Assembly (NCBI RefSeq): GCF_003444775.1
Contig: NZ_CP021083.1
Coordinates: 310,001 to 374,000, forward strand
Reading direction: 5' to 3'
DNA: 64,000 nt
Source of the DNA: Deinococcus ficus
Lineage (GTDB): Bacteria > Deinococcota > Deinococci > Deinococcales > Deinococcaceae
Below, piece after piece: positions 57,358 to 64,000 of this stretch. Position 1 is the stretch's first letter, and each line of letters starts with the position of its first letter. The position numbers and the translations under genes were made by a program. The notes beneath the pieces are model-generated. The model made no database searches. It was not told where the DNA came from and saw only the letters and a list, made by a program, of their open reading frames with translations.

Positions 57358-58379
57358 AGCTGCTGCTCACCGGAAGCGCCGGATTTATCGGCAGCCACCT
57401 CGCGGAACACTTCCTGGCGCATGGCCACGAGGTCATCGGGGTGGACAACTACCTCAGCGGGCAGCCGCGCCACACCCGGCACCTGCTGGCCCACCCGGGC
57501 TTCAGCTTCGTGGAGGCCGACGTCAGCATGGGCCTGCCCACCGACACCGGGCCGCTGAACTGGGTGCTGCACTTCGCGTCCCCGGCCAGCCCGCCCCACT
57601 ACCAGCAGCACGCCATCGAGACCCTGATGGTCGGCGCGCAGGGCACCCAGCACGCCCTGGACCTCGCCCGGCGCAGCGGCGCGCGCTTCCTGCTCGCCTC
57701 GACCTCGGAGGTGTACGGCGACCCGCAGGTGCACCCGCAACCCGAAGCCTACTGGGGCCACGTCAACCCCAACGGAGTGAGAAGCTGCTACGACGAGGCG
57801 AAACGCTACGCCGAGGCGATCACCTGCGCGTACCACCGCGAGCACGGCCTGGACACGCGGATCATCCGGATCTTCAACACGTACGGCCCGCACATGCGAC
57901 CCGACGACGGCCGGGTCGTCACGAACTTCATCAACCAGGCGCTGGCCGGCGAGGCGCTGACCGTGCAGGGCGACGGCCAGCAGACCCGCAGCTTCCAGTA
58001 CGTCTCGGACCTCGTGGCCGGCATCGCGGCGCTCATGGCGCTCCCCGGCCCCCACCCACATCCGGTGAACCTGGGCACCACCGACGCCATCACCGTGCTG
58101 CGCTTCGCGCAGATCGTGCGCGACGCCATCGACCCCACCCTGCCCATCCGGTTCGTGCCGCTGGCCGCCGACGACCCCCGCCAGCGCCAGCCGGACATCA
58201 CGCTCGCCCGCACCCTGCTCGGCTGGTCTCCGCAGGTCAGCCTGACCGACGGCCTGACCCGCACCATCGCGTACTTCCGCGCCCTGCGCGCCGAACAGCA
58301 GCCTGTCCCCACGTCCGGTCCGGCCTGGATGAGGGGCGCTGCAGACGCCGGTCAGAGCGCCGCCACGCCGGGCGACTGA
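57354..58379 (+). CDS. uxs: UDP-glucuronate decarboxylase (UDP-xylose synthase)
   Basis: Converts UDP-glucuronate to UDP-xylose. 341 residues, extended SDR: TGSAGFIGSHLAEHF, ASTSEVYGDPQVHPQPE, and the diagnostic VNPNGVRSCYDEAKRYAE with the catalytic Tyr/Lys, followed by RIIRIFNTYGPHM. The C-terminus runs ~15 residues beyond the family end. The ATG overlaps the ugd stop, so the surface glycan is expected to contain xylose or glucuronate. Confidence 0.94.
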   Translation: MKLLLTGSAGFIGSHLAEHFLAHGHEVIGVDNYLSGQPRHTRHLLAHPGFSFVEADVSMGLPTDTGPLNWVLHFASPASPPHYQQHAIETLMVGAQGTQHALDLARRSGARFLLASTSEVYGDPQVHPQPEAYWGHVNPNGVRSCYDEAKRYAEAITCAYHREHGLDTRIIRIFNTYGPHMRPDDGRVVTNFINQALAGEALTVQGDGQQTRSFQYVSDLVAGIAALMALPGPHPHPVNLGTTDAITVLRFAQIVRDAIDPTLPIRFVPLAADDPRQRQPDITLARTLLGWSPQVSLTDGLTRTIAYFRALRAEQQPVPTSGPAWMRGAADAGQSAATPGD

Positions 58380-58447
58380 CCCCGGAGCGACTCGCGCCCC
58401 GTCCTTCCAGCTCTCCACCCGTTCCGTGTTCCTGAGGAGGCCCTCCC

Positions 58448-59881
58448 GTGCTCACCGTTCACACCCTCCGCGCCGTTCCGCACTCCGCGCAGTCCATGGC
58501 CCTGCTGTACTTCAAGCGGCGGCTCATGAACGGCGCCGTGCTGCTCGCGGGCGACCTGATCGCCCTGGAAGGCGCCCTGTACCTGGCCGGGCAGCTGCGC
58601 ACCTGGCTGTTCGGGGAACTCTCGTTGCCGTCCTGGAGCGGTCTGCTGGCCGCCACCTGGCTGCTCGGCGCGTACCTGAACAAGCTGCTGCCCAGCTGGG
58701 GACTGGGCGTGGTGGAGGAGGTGCGGCGCGTCACCGGACTGGTCGCCCTGGTATTCCTGGTGACGGTGCTGTCCATCGTGCTGGTCGGGCAGGCCGGGGA
58801 CTTCAGCCGCCTGGTGCTGGGCCTGGGCGCCCTGATCGCCTTTCCAGCGGTGCTGTTGACCCGCTACGTGACCCGGCACCTGCTGATGCGCGCCGGGCTG
58901 TGGGGCGTGCCCACCGTCGTGTACGGCGCGCATGAGGGCGTCATCGCGGCGCTGCAGGCCACGCCCGGCCTGGGGTACCTGCCGGTCGGCATCTTTGACA
59001 ATGCCGCCCACGGGCGCCTGCTGGGCGTGCCGGTCCTCGGCAACCTGAACGAGATCAAGCCCGGCGAACCGGCTGCGCCGGTCGCGATCGTGGCCCTGCC
59101 GCAACTCGAACGCGACGCGTTCACGCAACTGCTGGAAGGCACCCTGCGCTCCTACCGGAAGGTGGTCGTCATCTCCGCCATGTCGGACATGCCCTCGCTG
59201 TGGGCGATGTCCGTGGACATGGGCGGCATTCTGGGCCTGGAACTCACCCGCAACCTGCTGGACCCCACCGCCCGGGTGCTCAAACGCGCCTTTGACCTGA
59301 CCACCACCCTCGTGACCGCCGTGTTCTGGGTGCCGCTGTGCCTGCTGATCGCCGCGGGCCTGTGGCTCGAAACCCGCACCAGCCCGCTGTTCGTGCAGGA
59401 ACGGGTGGGGGAGGGCGGCCGGCACTTCTTCACCTGGAAGTTCCGCACCATGGTCCCGGACGCTGAATTGGTCCTTCAGCGGCACCTCGCACAGAACCCC
59501 GCCCTGCGGGAGGAATGGGAGACGCACTTCAAGCTGCGCGTGGACCCGCGCATCACCCGCCTGGGCGGGCTGCTGCGCAAGACCAGCCTGGATGAACTCC
59601 CGCAGCTCGTGAATGTCCTGCGGGGCGAGATGAGCCTCGTCGGGCCGCGCCCGCTGCCCGCCTACCACGAGTCGCAGCTGCTGGCCCGGACGCGGCAGGT
59701 GCGGGTGCAGGTGCAGCCCGGCATGACGGGGCTGTGGCAGGTGTCTGGCCGGTCCTCGGCCGGGAATGCCGGCATGGAACGCTGGGACCCGTACTACGTC
59801 CGCAACTGGTCGCTGTGGCTGGACCTGGTGATTCTCTTCCGCACCGTTCGCGTGGTTGTGCTGGGCTCCGGCGCGTACTGA
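58448..59881 (+). CDS. wbaP: Undecaprenyl-phosphate sugar phosphotransferase
   Basis: Starts the lipid-linked repeat by moving sugar-1-phosphate onto undecaprenyl phosphate. 477 residues from GTG 58448 with GAGGAGG upstream. Four N-terminal membrane segments and a CoA-binding-like middle domain ([16 protein letters not shown]) come before the polyprenyl glycosylphosphotransferase domain: [63 protein letters not shown] and [13 protein letters not shown]. This is the WbaP rather than the short WecP layout. Confidence 0.94.
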   Translation: MLTVHTLRAVPHSAQSMALLYFKRRLMNGAVLLAGDLIALEGALYLAGQLRTWLFGELSLPSWSGLLAATWLLGAYLNKLLPSWGLGVVEEVRRVTGLVALVFLVTVLSIVLVGQAGDFSRLVLGLGALIAFPAVLLTRYVTRHLLMRAGLWGVPTVVYGAHEGVIAALQATPGLGYLPVGIFDNAAHGRLLGVPVLGNLNEIKPGEPAAPVAIVALPQLERDAFTQLLEGTLRSYRKVVVISAMSDMPSLWAMSVDMGGILGLELTRNLLDPTARVLKRAFDLTTTLVTAVFWVPLCLLIAAGLWLETRTSPLFVQERVGEGGRHFFTWKFRTMVPDAELVLQRHLAQNPALREEWETHFKLRVDPRITRLGGLLRKTSLDELPQLVNVLRGEMSLVGPRPLPAYHESQLLARTRQVRVQVQPGMTGLWQVSGRSSAGNAGMERWDPYYVRNWSLWLDLVILFRTVRVVVLGSGAY

Positions 59882-59893
59882 ACCTGCAGGGCA

Positions 59894-59929
59894 GCGCCCC
59901 CAGACCGTGACCCTGGGTTTCGGGGGCGC
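59894..59929. terminator. Bidirectional terminator, wbaP / tandem-HTH regulator
   Basis: GCGCCCCC (59894-59901) pairs with GGGGGCGC (59922-59929) followed by CGTTTC, between converging genes. Confidence 0.65.
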
Positions 59930-59939
59930 CGTTTCAGGG

Positions 59940-61208
59940 TTACAGGGAGTGACGGTCGATGACCTGCGTCGGAACGGTCGCGAACGGGGGCAGGTCCCCG
60001 TGGCGGTCCCCGGCGGCCGCGCGGTCGGCCACGCACTGCGCGAGGACCTCCATGTCGTACGCGACGGTCGTGAGCACCGGGTCGAGGTAGCCCAGCAGCG
60101 GCTCGATGTTGTCGTACCCGACCAGGCCCACCTGGGCACCCAGCTGCCAGTCGGGCTGCTCGGTGCTCAGCAGGCGCAGCAGCTGCCGGGCCGTGATGTC
60201 GCTCATCCCGAGCAGGGCCACGCGCTGGCCCCGCTCGCCGATTCGCGTGTTGAGTTCCGTCATCAGCTCCGTGGGAATGGCGCTGGCCGGCAGGGCGGAC
60301 CGGGGTTCCAGGGCGCCCGGCGTGGCGTTCAGGTGCTCCAGCAGGTCGGCGGCGTGATGCTGGTCGCGCTGGCGCAGTCGGGCCGCGGCGTCCGCGCGAT
60401 TCAGCCCCGGGTCGGTCCACAGCCGCAGTTCCGGCCAGGGTCCGTCGTGCGCGTGCAGGGCCCGGGCCACGCCCTCCAGGCGGGCGCCCGTCAGCCAGCG
60501 GTCGCGGCTGAAGTACCCCAGGTGCAGGACGTCGTACCCGGCCTCCAGCGCGCGCCGCGTGAGGGTGGCCGAGGCCGTGCTCCAGTCCGGCGCGACGCTG
60601 GGCAGCGCCTCGTCCCGGCCGATCATGACGGCCCGGCGGCCCGTCGCGGCGAGCAGCCGCACGTGCTGGCCGGTGTGCGGGCCTTCCCACAGCACCATGC
60701 TGCTGGTCACGCCGGACTGCGCGAGGTCCGGCAGGCTGCCGGGGTCGGTGACGGGCGTGATGACCGGGTGCAGGCCGCGGTCCAGCACGGCGCGCATCAG
60801 GTGAAAGAGCATCTGGGCGTGGTACGGGTTGAACAGGTGGCTCATCTCCACGCACAGCGCCACGATGGGACTGCCCTGGTTGCGGCGGGCCTGGGCGACG
60901 AGGTCGGGCGTGTACCCCAGCCGGGCGGCTTCCTCCTCGATGTGGCGGAGCAGGTCGGGCCGCACGAGGTGCCGGGCGTCGGGCCGGTAGGCGCGGTTCA
61001 CGGTCGCGACCGAGGTGTTGGCGGCCATCGCGACCCGGTCGCGGGCGCTGATGGTGTAGCGCAGCGCCCGGGCGCTGGCCATGACCTGCTCGACGATCTC
61101 GGCGGGCACCTCGCCCCGCAGGGCGAGGGCCTGGCGGACCTGGCAGGGTTCCAGGCGGGCGTGCTGGGCGATGCGTTCGACGTCGCGGTTGGAGATGGAC
61201 TTCTTCAT
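59940..61208 (-). CDS. LacI-family regulator with two tandem HTH domains
   Basis: 422 residues from ATG 61208 (GGAGGG upstream). Residues ~8-51 (RDVERIAQHARLEPCQVRQA, then VPAEIVEQVMASARALRY) and ~57-107 (RVAMAANTSVATVNRAY, then VRPDLLRHIEEEAARLGYTP) each fit the LacI headpiece: HTH, then hinge helix and the xLGYxP turn. The effector domain (residues 113-422) is periplasmic-binding-protein-like: IVALCVEMSHLFNPYHAQML and VGLVGYDNIEPLLGYLDPVL. Canonical LacI proteins are ~340 residues with one headpiece. Targets are unknown; the flanking polysaccharide genes are likely. Confidence 0.85.
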   Translation of the reverse strand: MKKSISNRDVERIAQHARLEPCQVRQALALRGEVPAEIVEQVMASARALRYTISARDRVAMAANTSVATVNRAYRPDARHLVRPDLLRHIEEEAARLGYTPDLVAQARRNQGSPIVALCVEMSHLFNPYHAQMLFHLMRAVLDRGLHPVITPVTDPGSLPDLAQSGVTSSMVLWEGPHTGQHVRLLAATGRRAVMIGRDEALPSVAPDWSTASATLTRRALEAGYDVLHLGYFSRDRWLTGARLEGVARALHAHDGPWPELRLWTDPGLNRADAAARLRQRDQHHAADLLEHLNATPGALEPRSALPASAIPTELMTELNTRIGERGQRVALLGMSDITARQLLRLLSTEQPDWQLGAQVGLVGYDNIEPLLGYLDPVLTTVAYDMEVLAQCVADRAAAGDRHGDLPPFATVPTQVIDRHSL

Positions 61209-61656
61209 CGGCGGTCCCTCCGGTGTGCGCTGGGGGTGTGGGAGGCGCCTCCTGGCGGCGCTTCGCTGATGGCTGACCCGGGCACAGTGTGTGGTGGTGG
61301 GCAGGGTGGCGATGAGCAACCGAACGCCGTGCGGCGTACAGCCCTAGCTCATGCTTTCGTCATCCGCTTCAAATTGTTGCCTGCACCGTACACGAGACCA
61401 TGCGGGAATTCCTGACGAAATCTAAAGGCCGGGCCTGCTGCCACACTCCCGGCCGCCGGGGTCCCGGCCGTCCTGGTGAGCAGAAGTTACTCATTGACGC
61501 TGCGAAAAAAGGCGGTCGGATCGGCCCTTGAGCGACCGCTTCTCAGTGCCCTGCGCTTCCATCATGAGCGGTACCTCATCAAGTCAACCGTGTTCGCCGC
61601 CCGCCGTTCGCCGCTTTCTCCAGCATCCTCAGCAGTGCGCTTTACAGGAGGCCGAT
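61209..61656. other. 448-bp control region
   Basis: Divergent region between the tandem-HTH regulator and the small secreted protein gene. No gene is supported. It is AT-richer than its surroundings around 61360-61400 and 61490-61520, where TTGACG (61494-61499) could be a -35 box for the rightward genes. Confidence 0.4.
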
Positions 61657-62115
61657 ATGTCCCCACGCCACCTTCTCCTTTCCCTCATGCTCGCCGCCGC
61701 GACGACCGCCAGCGCCGCCCCGCTCACCGGTCTGGCGCACAGCTTCGTGAACCGCCTCGCGCGGGCCGGCAACGTGCCGATGACCGGCATCGTCTTCACC
61801 CGCACCACCGCCACCACCCAGGTCGCCCGGTCCTTCAACGCCCGCAGCTACTGCCTGACCGACCCCACCCTGACGCGGCTGCAGGCGCAGCCCACCAACC
61901 GGGCCGTGCAGGCCCAGGTGTTCCTGGAATTCCGCTGCGTGAACACGGTGGGCGGCAAGGCCCTCACGCCGGACCTGGCCCTGGCCCTGCTGGAGGAACT
62001 GGGCTACAACCTCCAGGGCGACCTGCTGACCAGCCTGCTGAACAACCCCCCGGGCAGCAACGCGCTGCTCGAGGCCAGCAAGCACGCCGTCACTCCGCTC
62101 ACGCCCCGCAACTGA
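61657..62115 (+). CDS. Small secreted protein, unknown function
   Basis: 152 residues, ATG 61657 with AGGAGG upstream. A clear signal peptide (HLLLSLMLAAATTASAAP) is followed by a ~130-residue domain with a single Cys pair (SYCLTD and FRCVNT), likely a disulphide, and a helical C-terminus (DLALALLEELGYNLQGDLLT). I do not recognise a family. It is followed 3 bp later by a TPR membrane protein and an O-antigen ligase, so a role in glycan assembly or the cell surface is a guess. Confidence 0.8.
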   Translation: MSPRHLLLSLMLAAATTASAAPLTGLAHSFVNRLARAGNVPMTGIVFTRTTATTQVARSFNARSYCLTDPTLTRLQAQPTNRAVQAQVFLEFRCVNTVGGKALTPDLALALLEELGYNLQGDLLTSLLNNPPGSNALLEASKHAVTPLTPRN

Positions 62116-62118
62116 TTC

Positions 62119-62688
62119 ATGACGCGCCGGCCGCTCGCCCTGATCACCTCGTTCCTGATCCTGGCCGCGACGGCCGCGCTGTGCGGCCAGGCCGTGAGCG
62201 CCTACCTGGTCAGCCGCGCCCGTGATCAGGCCGAGCGCCTGCGCCAGGAAGGCGAGTACGACCGCGCCTGGAGCACCCTGGAATCGGCGCTGCACCTCAG
62301 CCCCGACTCCCCGGACCTGTGGACGGAACTTGGGCAGACCTACCGCGCGGCGTGGTTTTTCCGGCAGAGCCCGGAGTTGCTCCGCTCGGCGCTGCAGGCC
62401 TACGAGCGGGCGGCCACGCTGCATCCGCTGAGCGCCACGCCCCCCGCCGAACTGGCGCGCACGCTGGCGCTGGGCGGGCAGTACGCGCAGGCAGACCGGG
62501 CGTACCAGCGTGCGCTCGTGAACGATCCGCGCAACCCGGGTCTGCTGGTGGACCGCGCCGCCGCCCTGGAGAAACTCGGCCGGCCGGCCGCGGCCCTGGC
62601 GCTGTACCGCTCGGCCGCCCACATCAAACCGAACGAGTACTCGCAGGCCGCCGAGCAGCGGCTCGCGCCCGCCCGGGAGGCCCCATGA
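62119..62688 (+). CDS. Membrane-anchored TPR protein
   Basis: 189 residues with one N-terminal membrane helix (LALITSFLILAATAALCGQA) and three TPR-like repeats outside or inside (EYDRAWSTLESALHLSP, ALQAYERAATLHPLS, QADRAYQRALVNDPRNPG). It overlaps the O-antigen ligase gene by 4 bp. TPR proteins often pair with Wzy/WaaL-type enzymes as chaperones or chain-length partners; that role is inferred here. Confidence 0.83.
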   Translation: MTRRPLALITSFLILAATAALCGQAVSAYLVSRARDQAERLRQEGEYDRAWSTLESALHLSPDSPDLWTELGQTYRAAWFFRQSPELLRSALQAYERAATLHPLSATPPAELARTLALGGQYAQADRAYQRALVNDPRNPGLLVDRAAALEKLGRPAAALALYRSAAHIKPNEYSQAAEQRLAPAREAP

Positions 62689-64000
62689 CCACCGCCTCAC
62701 TCCTGAACGGGGAGGCCAAGATCGCGCGGGCGCTGGAACGCGCGGCGCTGCTGGCCCTCTGCGCCTTCGTGGCCTGGGGGCCGCTCGCGCAGGGCAGCAC
62801 CTTCGCGGGCGGCCGGGCCGGCCTGACCGTGCTGGGGCTCCTGACCGGCGGCCTGTACCTGGCCAGCGCCGTCCTGTCCGGGGAGCGCCGCCCCTGGCGG
62901 TCCCTGTGGGTGCTGACCCTGCTGGCCCTGCTGGCCTGGACGGCCCTGAGCGTATGGCAGGCGAGCTCCCGCGCGGTGGCGCTGCCTCAGGGCCTGCTGC
63001 TGGGCAGCGTGTTCCTCGCGGCGCTCGCCGCGCGGGGCCTGCTCGTGCCGGCGGGCCGCCGCGGGCTGTTCGGCGGGTGGCTGCTGCTGGTCGCCGTGAC
63101 GATGGCGGCCTACGTGGCCGTGCAGCACGTCGCGGGCGGCTTCACCCTGCAGGTGGATCCGGACACGCTCAGCGGCTTTTACTACCACCCGAGCCATTAC
63201 GTGGGTTTCGTGACCCTGGCCCTGCCGGTGTGCGTCTGGGCGCTGTTCGAGGCGCGCGGCTGGCTCCCCCGGGTGGCCGGGCTGATCGCCGGTCTGATCC
63301 TGCTGGGGTCGCTGCTGTACACCAACTCCTCCAGCCTGCCCACCGCCCTGCTCGCGGCTGCCACCGCCACCGTGCTCGCCGTCTGGCGCCGGCACCGGCG
63401 CCTGGGACAGGGGGCCGCGGCGCTCCTGCTGCTCGGCGTGCTCGCCGGAGGCTGGCTGCTGGCGACCGCGCCGGGCCGGCAGACCCTGGACAGCCTGATG
63501 GGCGGCATTCAGACCAAGAGCGTGGACGCCTTCCTCACCGAGCGTGGGAAGCTCTGGGCGATGGACGCCCGCGCCGCGCACGCCGCGCCGCTGACCGGCG
63601 TCGGCCCGGGGCACTTCGTGGCCTTCATCACCCGCTTCCGGCCGGAACGGGCCGAGGGCGGCAGCGACCTGGCCTTCAACTTCGTGAACTACGCCCACAA
63701 CGACTACTACCAGCTCGCCATCGAACTCGGCTGGCCGGGCCTGGGCCTGTACGCCCTGCTGCTCGTCCTGACGCTCGCCGCGGCGCCCCGGCAGGACCCG
63801 CTGGGCGCCTCACTGCTGGCCGGGCTGGGTGCCGTGTGGCTTTCCGGGATCTGGGACGCGCACGCCACCGTGGTGCCCGGCACCATGGCCTGGACCTGGG
63901 TGGCCTGCGGGCTGGTCGCCGCGCGCAGCGTGCGCGTGGAGCAGCCGCACGCCGTTACCGAGCCCGCGCTCCGTCCGGTCCTCCCTGGCCCGGCGCCGGA
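62685..64000 (+). CDS. O-antigen ligase / polymerase family protein, partial
   Basis: 438 residues seen; the frame runs past the right edge. Ten or more membrane segments, with the large loop characteristic of the Wzy_C family: FYYHPSHYVGF, FLTERGKLWAMDARAAHAAP, LTGVGPGHFVAF and YAHNDYYQLAIELGWPGLGL. Such proteins polymerise repeat units (Wzy) or attach glycan to an acceptor (WaaL); the sequence alone does not decide. Together with wbaP and the glycosyltransferases it completes the polysaccharide assembly set. Confidence 0.88.
   Translation, partial: MTTASLLNGEAKIARALERAALLALCAFVAWGPLAQGSTFAGGRAGLTVLGLLTGGLYLASAVLSGERRPWRSLWVLTLLALLAWTALSVWQASSRAVALPQGLLLGSVFLAALAARGLLVPAGRRGLFGGWLLLVAVTMAAYVAVQHVAGGFTLQVDPDTLSGFYYHPSHYVGFVTLALPVCVWALFEARGWLPRVAGLIAGLILLGSLLYTNSSSLPTALLAAATATVLAVWRRHRRLGQGAAALLLLGVLAGGWLLATAPGRQTLDSLMGGIQTKSVDAFLTERGKLWAMDARAAHAAPLTGVGPGHFVAFITRFRPERAEGGSDLAFNFVNYAHNDYYQLAIELGWPGLGLYALLLVLTLAAAPRQDPLGASLLAGLGAVWLSGIWDAHATVVPGTMAWTWVACGLVAARSVRVEQPHAVTEPALRPVLPGPAP

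Overview
The window is a high-GC, gene-dense bacterial chromosome segment that looks like Deinococcus. The lineage evidence is a bacteriophytochrome operon (bphO-bphP-bphR), an HU protein with a Lys/Ala-rich N-terminal tail, a SAM-I riboswitch in front of metNIQ, and several genes whose -10 box lies 6-7 nt before the start codon with no Shine-Dalgarno site, the leaderless arrangement typical of Deinococcus. This assignment is an inference from gene content; no rRNA or tRNA was found to confirm it, and no CRISPR array was seen.

Layout. 1-9.3 kb is a plant-polysaccharide and galactose locus: galT (cut by the window edge), two GH43 glycosidases, an ABC sugar importer (two permeases and a binding protein) read leftward, then galM and a GH36 alpha-galactosidase converging on each other. 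9.3-12.1 kb is a SAM-riboswitch-controlled methionine importer, metNIQ. 12.1-17.6 kb holds a MerA-like flavoprotein, a large STAND/BTAD regulator and a 3-hydroxybutyrate dehydrogenase. 17.6-20.9 kb is the red-light sensing operon. 21-24.3 kb contains single genes: a hydrolase, an enoyl-CoA hydratase, an orphan amino-acid binding protein and a cupin. 24.3-26.0 kb is a decayed stretch with a frameshifted gene and a truncated IS5-type transposase.

26.0-32.4 kb is the most distinctive block. It is a five-gene, leftward, start/stop-overlapping operon: hen1, two different nucleotidyltransferases, an unrecognised cysteine-containing protein, and pnkp. Pnkp and Hen1 are the bacterial RNA repair and 3'-end marking enzymes; the three middle genes are unexplained partners. 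33.2-36.7 kb carries a Kef-type antiporter fused to a UBP-type zinc finger, a class I amidotransferase and HU. 37-41.1 kb is the phosphate importer pstSCAB, with a four-unit, 11-bp-spaced Pho box in front of pstS.

41.4-64 kb is a surface-polysaccharide region. A rightward operon makes and modifies a nucleotide sugar (rfbF, an LhgO-like oxidase, a sugar epimerase, rfbC, a SAF-domain dehydrogenase, a membrane protein). A leftward operon has four GT4 glycosyltransferases, an asparagine synthetase and a beta-helix protein. A second rightward operon makes UDP-glucuronate and UDP-xylose and starts the lipid-linked glycan (ugd, uxs, wbaP). It is followed by a regulator with two tandem LacI-type HTH domains, a small secreted protein, a TPR protein and an O-antigen-ligase-family protein that runs off the right edge. 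The 537-bp divergent gap before ugd contains a compact set of nested and mutually exclusive RNA helices that may be an undescribed structured leader.
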